From: Trissonchulus latispiculum | Taxonomy: Eukaryota; Nematoda; Enoplea; Enoplida; Ironidae | Assembly: GCA_030248195.1 (NCBI GenBank) | Contig: JASAND010005695.1 | Span: 55,988-119,987, forward strand | Direction of reading: 5' to 3' | DNA: 64,000 nucleotides | Part shown: in pieces, positions 25,301 through 34,389 of the stretch | Position numbering within the stretch: position 1 is the stretch's first letter | Layout of the letters: each line of letters starts with the position of its first letter | Program-made: the position numbers and the translations under genes | The notes under the pieces: generated by a model | The model's database searches: none | What the model was told of the DNA's origin: nothing | The model's input: only the letters and a program-made list of their open reading frames with translations

Positions 25301-28300
25301 CTAAATTTATTCTTGGGAGGAGTCTTAACTGCAAAAATTCTTTATCAAAATCTGCTAATATGCCGCACCTGGTAGGTTTAACAAGCTATTTTCCAGCACA
25401 GGCGAAAATGGTTGGCGTTTGCTTTTCCAGTCTGACGGTAAGACAGTTTCATTGAATGACCGCCAAGCAGAGTTCATCATTGTTTTGGCTTCATTCACGG
25501 AAAGATTGGACTCGTTTTCAAATCTTTGTTTAGTATTTACCTGCAAAACCATAAAAACTGTTGCATTATACGCATACATCCTTCAAAAGTTAACTTGAAC
25601 CTAATGCACTTAGGGTTGACTTCTGTTTGCACTGTTCCAATTTTTTCCGATGTCACTAATTTTTACATATTTTATTGATACAACTGTAACGAGAGTTTAA
25701 AGCCAAAGTCTAAATAAAGTATTACGGTTGTGAAATAGTTTCACCTCATATGTCTACATACGTTAAAATAAGAAATCTTAAAAGTTAGCCTTAAAATCAG
25801 AAAAGCCTTACCAACCACTAGCTTATTAGACAGATCAAACCCCAAGTCATGATAGCAAGTCAAATATAGTTTTCAAAATTTATTTGATCAATTCTAAGGT
25901 AAAAATTAGAAATCTAGTTCCATAGTTACACAGCTAAACATTTTAACAGTAATTTGATTTAGAAACTGTTAAAATTCTTTAACCTTTGCCGGGAAGCTGT
26001 TCTGACAACTTTTAAAGTTCCTGGTTTACTTTAACATATGCAAACATCAGTTTTCAAAACTAGTTAATGGCTTTAGCTTTATATTTAGCTCGGCAGAGAT
26101 TACAGAAGTTGGAAAGTTGAGATTGTTTCGAAATATTTTCTAACTTTCCAGAGTTTAGCCTCGATATATTTTGAGGTTTCGATACTTTTAAGAATCATCT
26201 TGAGGCATTTCATGAATTAGATTCGATTAATCTAGATTTTGTAAAAACCTTGTTTCGAGACCGAAAATATTTTGAGACTTCGTAAAATATTTCGAGACTT
26301 CTGATAATGTTTCGAAAATTCTCTAAACGTTTTGAGACATTTGAGTATATATCGGGACTTAGAAATATGAGTCAGGATAGCTCTTAGGCATTTTGTCCGG
26401 GACACTAGATTGAGGATAACTCAAAAGTGAACCACTTAAGGTGGTGATTCCTTTTGGGCACATATTGTTCTTTGGCGGCGTAAATCAAGATGAAATTTGA
26501 TGAAACTTTCCGAAATAAGTACTTTTAGCGTTCTAACACCCTCCGCGCAATCCATATTCAAAAATTCGAGATTTCCGGTCAGAGTGGTTTTTCCCAATTT
26601 CTGAACGTTTGGCAGCTGCTATGCAGTTATGACTATATTCATTCGAAAGAGCTCATTGAGCTTCACATTTTTGCTTTTTAAAGTAAGTTTTTAGCTTTTC
26701 TCTACCGTGAGATATAGCCTATTTTCTTGTTTTGGCGTCGAAACCTTGTCATTTTTGCAGAAATCAATTATCCAACATTTCTTACGCAAACTACGCGAGC
26801 CGTAAAATCAAACTAAGGGCGTCGATCTGAAGGCCTCACAGGGACAGATTATGCGACGCATGATCGTCTTTTAACTGCTATTCTGTAGGCTGCTATCATA
26901 CAAAATGTAGTTTTTGCAAAAACAAAACCAATTTTTTTTGATTGTGGAGCATTCACCATGCAAGCTGGAGGGCTGCTACTAAACAAATGTGCTCTGCACA
27001 AATATACCCGGGGAAGATTTTTAGTTGCCCCGACTGCTGCTTTCTAGATAAAGTAATCGCTTGACAAATTTGGAAAAAGTAGGCAAAATACAGGTTACGC
27101 ACACATTTCAGCTTATTTCTCTATAACGAAGAGCGATTTCACAATAAATAAAAAATCGTCCCCAGCTATTTGATGGAGGTATCGAATGATATAACCTTTG
27201 TCTCGCGAAAAAATTTACTTGAGTCTGCAAAAATTCTGGAACATTATACCTCTTCTAAAATGGGTTAAAAATATTTTAGAAAAGCAACATTAGTTTCGTG
27301 GCAGGCATTAAAAAGAGAAAATGTCAAGCTACATTTTGATATAAAAATGGCTTCTTAACTCCAAGTAATGAATGAGTAATAATGGTGCAAACTTTATGTG
27401 ACCAAAGGGAATCACCACCTTAAGCAAATCTTATTAATCCAAACAACGCAAAACACAAATCCTAAAAGCCATGAACACTAATCGTAACAAGTAAAAACAG
27501 TCCTAACAACTGTCAGAAACTTCTATAAATCAGAGATTTTAAACCTTGGAGAATAGGGGAATGGGTTAACTTTTAAACTTGATTCAAATTTGGAGCATCT
27601 CCATGGAAAAAGGCTGATATGAAAGGGACTTAGCTGACAATCAAAAACAGCGTTTTAAGGGATTGCAGAGATACTGAAAACAGCCTCAACAGGCATAGAC
27701 AAAAACGTTAGAAAAGAGGTCAACCCTTTGCCAAATCAGCAGATGTTCAAGAATTTTGTGGTTTCGCCGGAGGCTTGTGCCAAAACATGTCTGCTTCCAG
27801 CCCAAACCAAAAGCTTTCTCAAAATTTTTAGCAATTCCAATGCAAAATAAGCCAAACAGTACCATTCTGCAAAAAACTTTTCACCCTCCACACAAAAAAT
27901 CCCAGTGAAGCACCACCATATAGAAGATTCCCAATAATGAAAGTCCTTAGCTATTGTGGCATATTGCTCGTAAGTCTTTGGTATATTAATATACTATAGC
28001 AATGTAGCTAACATCAACAAACATATAGTCAACATGTTGATGCAGCTTACAAGGAGCTGTCCTAATGGCGACAGCATAAATGCTGTCTGAAAGAATGGGT
28101 TGTAATTACAAACAGTGATCGATGGAAAGCTGACAGTGTATTCAAACTGAAACAATTTAAAGCATAACAAATTAACATTCTTCAACTGAAGTCAACTATT
28201 TGCTTATTATTGAGCTTAGCAAACATTTGTTTTATACAAAAGCTACCATTGCTTACCTTAGTGGACACTCGTACGGGATGCTTGGAAGCTGATCTTGTCA

Positions 28301-28379
28301 AAACAATGACAAAATAAGTCAGTATGGTCCCTGATATAGAGCCAGATATTACGGTGAAGGCAAATTTATTTCTTGACAT
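10155..28379 (-). CDS. DEG/ENaC channel gene with C-type lectin cassette, locus 2 (whole gene)
   Basis: Predicted plasma-membrane cation channel subunit of the DEG/ENaC family, assembled from 19 exons listed separately. Order in the protein: five-residue cytosolic start, TM1 (about residues 6-30), post-TM1 FPSITVCNYNPF motif, a linker exon, a CTLD, then finger, palm and wrist exons, TM2 with the GGS filter, and a short tail. Exon phases match across nearly every junction, including 96, 172, 203, 92, 164, 78, 23, 70 and 150 nt exons. Leaving out the four CTLD exons gives 1668 nt, or 555 codons, a normal length for the family. Exon 5 has GG instead of AG at its acceptor, and exon 7 has no clean splice sites, so the lectin-containing transcript may be impaired in this copy. 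Introns hold several transposon relics. Family assignment is firm; ligand, ion and expression are unknown. Confidence 0.85.
10884..12468. repeat. 1.6-kb palindrome: two 745-bp inverted arms
   Basis: Arms 10884-11628 and 11724-12468 are reverse complements with few substitutions and no net indel, around a 95-bp spacer. The arms are full of CCGG words such as ATCCGGTTACCGGAT. The palindrome sits in the last intron of locus 2. The two arm ORFs (11078-11467 plus, 11789-12274 minus) are mirror images and encode nothing recognisable. A short relative of the arm end occurs in the matching intron of locus 3 (about 33650-33720). Confidence 0.9.
12612..12681 (-). CDS. locus 2 exon 18: wrist strand before TM2
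   Basis: 70 nt, acceptor TATATTAG, donor GGG|GTAAGT, phase 2 in and 0 out. IGHLFVYLLESSAVVHKEVP matches the family pattern of a hydrophobic strand that runs into TM2. The locus 3 homologue (33818-33887) is also 70 nt. Confidence 0.87.
12755..15300. other. locus 2 intron 17, no gene seen
   Basis: About 2.5 kb between the microexon and the wrist exon. No family motif or long ORF. Ordinary AT-rich intron sequence as far as can be seen. Confidence 0.4.
15308..15330 (-). CDS. locus 2 exon 17: 23-nt microexon
   Basis: 23 nt between TTTTTAG and GTAAGT, phase 0 in and 2 out, encoding QGHIHFRG across the junction and leading into IGHLFVYLLES. Locus 3 has a 23-nt homologue with both splice sites kept (34367-34389), which supports it despite its size. 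Confidence 0.68.
15475..15806. mobile_element. TIR element, TCAAGAGTACATAAT family (I)
   Basis: Left end CAAGAGTACATAATACATAA and right end TTATGTATTATGTACTCTTG are inverted copies. The interior has C-rich and G-rich runs facing each other and a central GCTATGTTT..AGCGTGCAAGC block shared with the element at 38317. Non-coding, MITE-like, in a locus 2 intron. Confidence 0.8.
16581..16685 (-). CDS. locus 2 exon 16: tentative pre-wrist exon
   Basis: 35 codons, phase 0 on both sides, acceptor GCCTAG, donor AAG|GTCAAA. LFDFKFNFLSQHDYMEEFDI is acidic and aromatic, placed just before the microexon. The donor is not ideal. Confidence 0.42.
17489..17557 (-). CDS. locus 2 exon 15: tentative
   Basis: 23 open codons, phase 0 on both sides, between TATCCTAG and GTATTG. 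It reads RNGLISGICSELRYSVP. It could be the Cys-containing palm exon, but similarity is weak. Another frame here (SCAIPYPYWMPQ) is also open, so the frame is uncertain. Confidence 0.3.
17780..17848 (-). CDS. locus 2 exon 14: tentative
   Basis: 69 nt with clean splice sites (TTGTTCAG and GTAAGT), phase 0 on both sides. The reading frame TKEPHQTFLTTRLLKG has no recognisable ENaC motif. Included only because sites and phase fit the chain. Confidence 0.3.
18242..18325 (-). CDS. locus 2 exon 13: probable YxxxxC exon
   Basis: 28 codons, phase 0 on both sides, acceptor ATTTGCAG, donor AGT|GTACGG. MYVQKGLDACIFP sits where the family has Y....C...C. The match is loose, but position and phase fit. Confidence 0.5.
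18379..18456 (-). CDS. locus 2 exon 12: LGQPYSSC block
   Basis: 26 codons, phase 0 on both sides, acceptor AATTTAG, donor AAC|GTAAGT. KLGQPYSSCVRG corresponds to the conserved L..PYG.C of DEG/ENaC proteins and follows exon 11 in the expected order. Confidence 0.8.
19490..19990. other. GC-rich segment in locus 2 intron
   Basis: Base composition rises sharply against the flanks. It contains two diverged copies of an approximately 110-bp unit (around 19730 and 19835) sharing AATTATGCT.CCGAG and TATCCTGGTCTTTCC. Several short ORFs overlap with no recognised product. Likely an inserted repeat. Confidence 0.4.
20095..20258 (-). CDS. locus 2 exon 11: GTKIIIHE palm strand
   Basis: 164 nt, acceptor GTTATAG, donor ATT|GTATGT, phase 1 in and 0 out. 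GTKIIIHEDSRTVVPLLEG matches the family block G..V.IH....P...G, which lies between the GNCYTFN motif and the PPYG.C block. Confidence 0.88.
20743..20834 (-). CDS. locus 2 exon 10: GDCYT motif
   Basis: 92 nt, acceptor GTTTCAG, donor GTATAA, phase 2 in and 1 out. YFTEPTQGDCYTLTSRGKL matches the DEG/ENaC block T..G.CYTFN at the start of the palm. Confidence 0.92.
21977..22179 (-). CDS. locus 2 exon 9: finger-domain exon
   Basis: 203 nt, acceptor ACTTTAG, donor CT|GTAAGC, phase 0 in and 2 out. It ends VVHKCFIGRHPCSL, leading into SSFSYFTEPTQGDCYT of exon 10, the usual order of the ENaC finger-to-palm segment. Phases agree with both neighbours. Confidence 0.78.
22680..22849 (-). CDS. locus 2 exon 8: extracellular domain
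   Basis: 170 nt, acceptor AAATTTAG, donor GTG|GTAAGA, phase 1 in and 0 out. It begins FEDMCMQAGVHATNAHDLD and ends in a helical stretch, DFMKVVAAVLDVLLQ. The phase matches exon 3 directly, so the whole lectin cassette can be removed in frame. The function of this exon is inferred from position. Confidence 0.7.
23050..23120. repeat. CA microsatellite
   Basis: About 70 bp of imperfect ACACAC with occasional G and T, in a locus 2 intron. Confidence 0.9.
23493..23622 (-). CDS. locus 2 exon 7: probable CTLD end, boundaries unclear
   Basis: An open stretch reads GGGSGSPPNPITP, then a block ending TSYTLQSKLVCF. This has the look of the long loop and last Cys strand of a CTLD. No AG acceptor lies at the expected place (the sequence is GTGCAT), and no phase-1 GT donor fits exon 8. 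The limits given are approximate. The exon may be degraded; the matching part of locus 1 is outside the window. Confidence 0.45.
24021..24152 (-). CDS. locus 2 exon 6: CTLD core (ALGITYD..FVST)
   Basis: 132 nt, phase 2 in and out, acceptor TTTTAG, donor AAG|GTTAGC. DVALGITYDESKQVFVST corresponds to the WIGL..W.WSDG part of the CTLD fold. The locus 1 homologue (4-135) has the same length. Confidence 0.78.
24484..24594 (-). CDS. locus 2 exon 5: CTLD helices; acceptor mutated
   Basis: 111 nt, the same length as locus 1 exon 5. It encodes KMEETCQHLHPSSHLPVFV, matching the first helix, HLPVF strand and second helix of a CTLD. The aligned acceptor dinucleotide at 24595-24596 reads GG where locus 1 has AG. 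Unless another site is used, this exon should be skipped or cause intron retention. Confidence 0.72.
24818..24887 (-). CDS. locus 2 exon 4: CTLD start (CPEGWI..CY)
   Basis: 70 nt, phase 1 in and 2 out. It encodes HCPEGWIRGGNACYAIPYHH, the classic opening of a long-form C-type lectin domain with its extra N-terminal disulfide. The acceptor is TTTTAG and the donor a weak GTGCGA. Loci 1 (1147-1216) and 3 (36357-36426) have 70-nt homologues. Confidence 0.87.
24957..25003. repeat. perfect 19-bp hairpin in locus 2 intron 3
   Basis: GTCTACAGCAATCACAGAC, a nine-base loop, then its exact reverse complement. It is 70 bp upstream of the exon 4 acceptor in transcript sense and could fold in the pre-mRNA. 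Confidence 0.9.
25369..25540 (-). CDS. locus 2 exon 3: linker before lectin cassette
   Basis: 57 codons plus one base, acceptor TTTGCAG, donor CCAG|GTGCGG, phase 0 in and 1 out. It carries the motif NLSVNEAK..SAWRSFNETVLPSDW, also found in loci 1 and 3. The locus 1 homologue is exactly the same length (172 nt). The phase-1 donor can join either lectin exon 4 or channel exon 8 in frame. Confidence 0.72.
26435..27424. mobile_element. TIR element CTTAAGGTGGTGATTCC
   Basis: Ends CTTAAGGTGGTGATTCC and GGAATCACCACCTTAAG are perfect inverted copies 990 bp apart, in intron 2 of locus 2. The right part (27045 on) carries the dispersed repeat also found at 4230 and 61905. A lone right end is at about 17712-17730. 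No transposase seen. Confidence 0.8.
28051..28146 (-). CDS. locus 2 exon 2: FPSITVCNYNPF motif
   Basis: 32 codons, phase 0 on both sides, acceptor TTTCAG and donor GTAAGC. It encodes the DEG/ENaC signature FPSITVCNYNPF that starts the extracellular domain after TM1, and reads straight on from PVRVSTK of exon 1. Damaged homologues lie at 2277-2362 and 37718-37812. Confidence 0.92.
28257..28379 (-). CDS. locus 2 exon 1: start and TM1
   Basis: 41 codons from ATG at 28379. An in-frame TGA lies 12 nt upstream. Only about five residues precede a hydrophobic segment, followed by the conserved post-TM1 motif KHPVRVSTK. The donor is AAG|GTAAGC, phase 0. The His-Gly gating motif usual in the longer N-terminal tail of this family is absent. 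Loci 1 and 3 have homologous first exons. Confidence 0.78.
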
Positions 28380-31300
28380 ATTTAGGAATCAACAACTGTA
28401 GTAAGTAGTAGACAGTAGATGAGCCACAATATAATAATGGTTACACTGGAATTGCGAATCAGTTTGTGTTGTGCGGAACGAAAATGGTATGCGTTCATGC
28501 GTATTCTAATGTATGAATTTTGTGTATAGTTTTTATGCCGATTTGAATTGAATCTGAATCATTGTGATTTAATACATTTTTGTGGTTCCGGTTTTGTATA
28601 CTCAATTCATGTTAGCTCTATAAATAGATGAAAGGTTGACTGCTATTTCTACAGGCCAAATGCTTAATTGCGAAGAAAATGGATGGAAAAAACGATTCGA
28701 TTTGGATAGCAGATCGATGAAGCTGAACTGTTGTCCACGTCTACGTAACTTGAAGAATTGTTTACAATAATTCAATTAGCATAATTGGAATTCATTTTCG
28801 GCAAATTTTCGGTTTCGTCGATGCAGCTGCGATGATTTGATGATTTTAACATTTTGTCTTACATTCAAGCAGCACACTGATGAGTTAAGTATAGATGATT
28901 GAAGTAAATTTAGTTTACAACAGGGAGTCATTTAATTTTGAATGAGTTGCTCTCACTCACTGACATAGTGGCTTTTCACCTTAGATTAGAGTAAGGTTAG
29001 AGTAGAGTTAATTCGCTAGTCCTGCTAATCATACCAATCCAGCTGTCAGTTAAATTAAATGTTTAGCTTTTTAACCCTTTGCGCGAAAAGGAGTGAGTTA
29101 ATTTAAACTTTTTAACTAGTTTAACTTGCTGCTCGAAAAAACCCTTAGTGAAGAGACAGACAATTGTTGTTTGGTATTGGTATAATAATGGTAACGCAAA
29201 ATCTTCAAGTTAAGGAACATATAGTAGAATATAATCTTTATCATCTAACCTTTATGTTATTTTGATGATAAGTTATAAAAATGAAACCTAAAGAAAGAGA
29301 GAAATTAAGGAAACAATAGAAATGAAACACAGGGTGTGCTTGCTTATAGTGAACCCAGCATTGTTAGAGGTGGCAACTGGCTATCAGAGCTTGGAGTCTA
29401 ACAACCAACGAAAGTCTTAGTGTAATGACAGGACACACAATACAGGTATTTTGTAACAGTGTGCACACTATGCGCAACTGAAACTGTGGAAATACAATAA
29501 GTATAAGTGCACTGTGGAAATACAATAAGTATAAGTGCCCGATAGTGAAATTTCCCCGTGAGCGGTATAGTAGTAATGTTACAGTTGTGTAGATCGTATG
29601 GTTCCGGATAAAATCCACGGCCACCTCATACACAACAATCCTCTTAAAAGCTACCAAACTGAATAAGCCCATAGGAAAAAATAGAATTTAAATTCGCGAC
29701 CCAAAATTTAGCAGCCTATACAAGCAAAGGCCAGTCACCTACTCTTATAAGGAGCTTTCGAAAGGACAGTCCTTGGGTTTAATTTGCTATGATACAGGAG
29801 TTATGATTTTTATAATACTTCCCCTAGGTCTTGAACATTATCTGAATAATTTAGATCAAGTTACAGGCACAGTCGCATCAAGCTTGTCAGAGTGCACGCG
29901 CAAGTATTACCAAAGTGGTTGAAGAACAGGCTCAAATGCCCTTTCACTTGTCCTTCACATGTTGTGTTTAAAAATATGAAAAAGTCATATACGACAATAG
30001 TTGTAGGAAGTACTCGACTCTATGTTATTAAACGATTTTGGGTTGAGTTAGTGTAGCACGGGTTGAGTTGTTCCAAATCTGATTTCAACACCATTTTCAA
30101 TTCAACCGATTTCTTTAGTTTATTCTTTATTTCCTTCTTAAATTTCTTCTGTACATGTATGCAGCAATATTTAATGTTAGACGCAGTTCTTGTGTTCTCT
30201 GCCTCACTCCGTTATTGTTGACACAGGTTATGACCTGTGCTAACTGGTAATTACAAGTGTGGAAGAAACGTATCACTTAGAATTTTCCGTTGGCACATAA
30301 TAACTTATTAAAATAGAATTCTTAAAGCAGAAAGTGAAAGCAATTGAAGTAAATAAAAAGTAAAATATTATAGTTATGCTCAAAATTAAATTTTTAATTA
30401 TTGTCGTGTTTCGTCTAAGTAAGTTTTAACTGAGCATTGCGAATACTGTAGTGCTCCTGTAACGTCCAGTTTCAGTTTTCGGCCAATCAACATAGAACAA
30501 GGATTGATTAGTTTGGAAAGCAATGAAAGCAGAATTCAAAATATATGACATTTTCAAACATTCCCAAAGCACACCAAAAGCACAAACGTACAAACCACAA
30601 AGCACAAAGCACAGAAAACCATTATGAATCGAGAAAGCACAAAACAAATATGCTTCTGAATACACATAAAAGGGCGAAACTTTATCTGCAGAAAACGGCT
30701 GGCCGGCTAGCCTGCAGGTTTGCATCAGCTGGACCGAACAGAAACATACCTTGGGAACAGAACAGTATCAACGTAATGAAATATAAGCTACCGTACTTTG
30801 AACACAACAGATTAAAAATTTAAAACGGTTATGCGAATATTGTGTGGGTAGTGTGGTACTGTTCAACTATTCACTGGCCATATTCCTAACGAACTTTCCG
30901 TGTGGTCCTAAAGTTAGTACCTAATTAACTTCAGATAAGTGACAAGCCAAGTGGAGCACTGAAAGCTATTATCCATCCAGACCCAATGTGTGCAAAAACA
31001 AAGTTGAAGTCTTTGCGAAATAAGCCATTACTGATGATAGTGGCAACGGTTATATCTGAGGTTGTGGCTGTCGTGGTTAATTTATTAAAATTATTGGTTA
31101 ATAATCGTTAATATGATTGCTAAGGCTTATTTCGGATAAAAGTCTTGATATTTATTACTGGATGAAACAAAATGCCTTTCAATGCTCAAGTCCTTAATGA
31201 ACAAGCAAGATTTTGTGCAAAAGACTAAGTTTCCGCTGGACTAAGGTTTTCAGTAATCTGCTGCTCAGCCATTTACTTTATAACGGAGTTCTCTTTGCTT

Positions 31301-32240
31301 AATACAGAAACCACACGTGTAAAACAATCTTTGAACAGTTTTAGCAATTTCGAGGAAATTACTTTTAATCTTCTTTTAAAATTATTATAGCATTTGGCAT
31401 TCGTTTCTAAATCTATCTCAGGATTTTCAACATTTGGCTGAACTACTGAATGCTAAAACTAGAAATAATATGATATCAAGCAGAATAAAGAATAGAATTT
31501 TTCTGGGTTTGAAATTGCCACTAATACATGAGCATATAATAATAGCACGTAATAATTGCATGAAGAATTCTTTGTTAGGAAAAACAAGATTTCACACATA
31601 AATCATACTGGCCGTATGCTAAATACTGCTCACACGCAGCTTCTTAAGGCAAACTGCACGCCAGAGCACGAACTGAGCTAACATTAGAGACCTGTAAAAA
31701 CAGCAGCACAAATGCTGCACTATTACGGCTGATTAATTAATTAATCAATTGAATTTAAACTCCGTTTTCTTTTTTAATCATTAATTTTGACTAAATGCCA
31801 TCTTGAGCAAACCAACTCTCTTTGTTGTATAAATGCCTTTGCACTTTCGTATGCAAACAAAACCTTTTCTGATTCCAGCAGAAGTGATACTGCGTTGGCT
31901 GTTTCCTAGCTGCAAGAACTTGCTGACACTACTACTGTTTTGTGTGTACTAACCACTTGGTTATTCGCATGAGCAGGATAGCATTATAGCCGTTGATTTA
32001 AGGCACAAGACGGAGAATTATGACAGGCTTAAAGCTATCTGAATTGCCACAGTATTGCATTGCTGAAAGCTAGAATTCTCTTTTTCAGGATATTCAAATT
32101 AAAATTAAGGTTTAACCGCAACCATGAATTATGAGTGATACCAAATTTATTGACGAAAATCAGTAAAAGCGGTATTAAAGCAAAATAAAGCAAATCATAC
32201 ACCACCATGATCGGTCTACTGTGCCACTGTTATTTCATTA
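28380..32240. other. spacer between locus 3 end and locus 2 start
   Basis: No recognised gene. About 28975-29150 resembles the AGAGTAGAGTTAA element seen complete at 55850. About 30550-30640 is low-complexity AGCACAAA repeats. A duplicated ACTGTGGAAATACAATAAGT pair lies near 29490-29535. Otherwise AT-rich DNA that would hold the locus 2 promoter. Confidence 0.4.
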
Positions 32241-32242
32241 GC

Positions 32243-32386
32243 TTAGGTGTACTCTAATCCTTTACGCTGTTTTGCATGATTCATGAAGGAAAGTACAAAT
32301 CGCTTTGCCATTTCGATTATCGATATGAAGGATCCTCCAGTGACAATGCAAAACATGGCGGAAATGTCCGAAATGAACTTTGCTTC
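32243..32386 (-). CDS. locus 3 last exon: TM2 and GGS filter
   Basis: 48 codons including TAA, acceptor TTTGTAG. FISDISAMFCIVTGGSFISI then IEMAKRFVLSF gives TM2 with the GGS filter and a short basic tail. The exon is open although the gene upstream is broken. Confidence 0.9.
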   Translation of the reverse strand, partial: EAKFISDISAMFCIVTGGSFISIIEMAKRFVLSFMNHAKQRKGLEYT

Positions 32387-33817
32387 CTACAAATAAAATT
32401 CAGTAAAGACGCAAAAACGTTGTTATAATTCCAAATAATTGGTCTGTAACTATTTTTGAATTTAAGCGTGTATGGTATGTATCCAAAAAAGTGTTTGTCA
32501 TGATCACATTGTACTATCAGGAACCTCAGTTTGCTAACTGCTAAAGTAATGAAATCCAGGAAAACGGTAAAACACCCTAGGACTCAAAACTATGCGTAAA
32601 ACATTCGGTCTTTTATTGTAAACTAATATTTGGAGCAAACATAACTAAAATAATGTACATATTTTTAGAATCGTCTGGAACTCATGATTTCAAAAATCAG
32701 AAAACAACAGAAATTCCTAGTTTTACACATCGGAAATTTTAAAATATATTATGTTGCGCCAACGTATTTGCGCATTCTAGATTTTATTTCCATGATGAAG
32801 CAGACATAGTTCAACTTCATATTTTTGGACTTACAACCATGTCAGAAAATTGTCCAATTTGAGTTACTAAGAGTTTTCAACGTTTCTAAAGCTTAAAAAT
32901 GTTGACTATTGGAAATTGGAAAATTTAAAAAATTCTTCTACATCCACAGGGTAGGTATCTATGCAAAGCCCTTAACAGGCTGAAAAACATTTATAATAGT
33001 GCCAACTCTGTATTTCCAAAATGTATCTGTTTTCGCAATTCAAAATATCATAAAGCTATTCGACTTTCTTGAGTTCCGAGAACTCGGCGCGTTTTCAGGT
33101 ATTAGTGCTGTTGTGGCATTTGTTCCGCTCATCAAGAGCTTTCAAATGGTTCCTACGTTGTTGGCGTTGTAGAAAATATTTAAAATCCTAGAAATTCGGT
33201 TTAAGCATATTTCTGGAAGTTGTTCTGTTGGTTAAGAGCTCGCAAGTTGATACTTATCTTGTGAATATTGCAGAAATTTCTAAAAATCTGGAAATACTGA
33301 AAACTCGAAAACCAATTTTTGCGAAACAGTTATAAGCAGTAAGCAGCATAATGTGGGGGAAATGGTGGTGTACTTAAAACGATTTCTTTAAAACATTTCT
33401 TAAAAATCGGAAAAAATCGTATTTGTCACAATTTATGCAATTTTTGCTATTTTTGGTTTAGGCTTCCTTAAAATGTAGGACTTTTTTAGGGGAATACTCT
33501 CATCAGAGAGCGGTAGATCCCCAGACCGCCGGTGAATGTATGGTTGTAAGGGCGAAAATATTTCGGATATCATGGATATCATGGATATCATGGAAACAAA
33601 ATTTGATTTTGTTGAAAGTTTTCGCGAAATATTGAATTTTTCGTGGATAAATTTGTAATTGTGGATTTCCGGAATCTCCAGTTGCTGATGATTCTAAAAA
33701 TATATACGTTGTGGAGTTTACTCGTACGGTTCGTTTGGAATAAACGACCAAAGTTTGCAGACCATTTCAGTTTAAGCTAAACAACTGAAACAGAGTATAC
33801 TTCTGTAGCAAGCTTAC

Positions 33818-33887
33818 CCTAAATGTTGGAAGCTCTTCATATGTTACAGCAGAGCTTTCCAACAGGTACACAAAAACATGAACAATC
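33818..33887 (-). CDS. locus 3 wrist exon
   Basis: 70 nt, acceptor CAAATTAG, donor AGG|GTAAGC. IVHVFVYLLESSAVTYEELP aligns residue for residue with locus 2 exon 18. Confidence 0.8.
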
Positions 33888-34366
33888 CTAATTTGTAAAA
33901 TACCAAATATTAATAGCCTCAAAAGTAAGAGGAAGCAAACTTAATGCTAAGGGGTCCGAGCATTGGATAGTCGATTTTCGGATATTTTCTGACTTCGTGT
34001 TCAAAGCCTTATTACCTTCACACCAATATTTAAGTTAATATGCCGAAACCATATGTTTAGAGCGCCAACGAATTAACTTCCCTAAAAACCTTTCACACCA
34101 ATTAAGCAATCGCACAGCAAAAACAGTAGATATGCTTTTACCGTGAATTTTTTGTGTTTTGAAATCTTGGCAGGCTGCCATAGCACTGCATTGGTCGCTG
34201 TGACTACTCAAATCGTCAACTGGAACCAATACCTGACTTATGCTACCGGCTATGTGGCACAGGTGCAATAAAATACCTATTGTTTCTTTGAGATGTAAGA
34301 TATCTGCAAGATATCTGTAAGGCAACATCGTCACTTTTATTGTGAAGCGTTTAAATGATTACTTAC

Positions 34367-34389
34367 CCCTGAAAGTGAATATGGTTCTG
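34367..34389 (-). CDS. locus 3 microexon (23 nt)
   Basis: 23 nt between TGTTTAG and GTAAGT. It encodes QNHIHFQG across the junction and reads into IVHVFVYLLES of the next exon, as in locus 2. Confidence 0.62.

Noticed and set aside
33503..33751. Minus-strand ORF starting near TTYIFLESSATGDSG
   Set aside because: It lies in the intron between the wrist and TM2 exons, and its best match is the end of the palindrome arm in locus 2, so it is repeat-derived.
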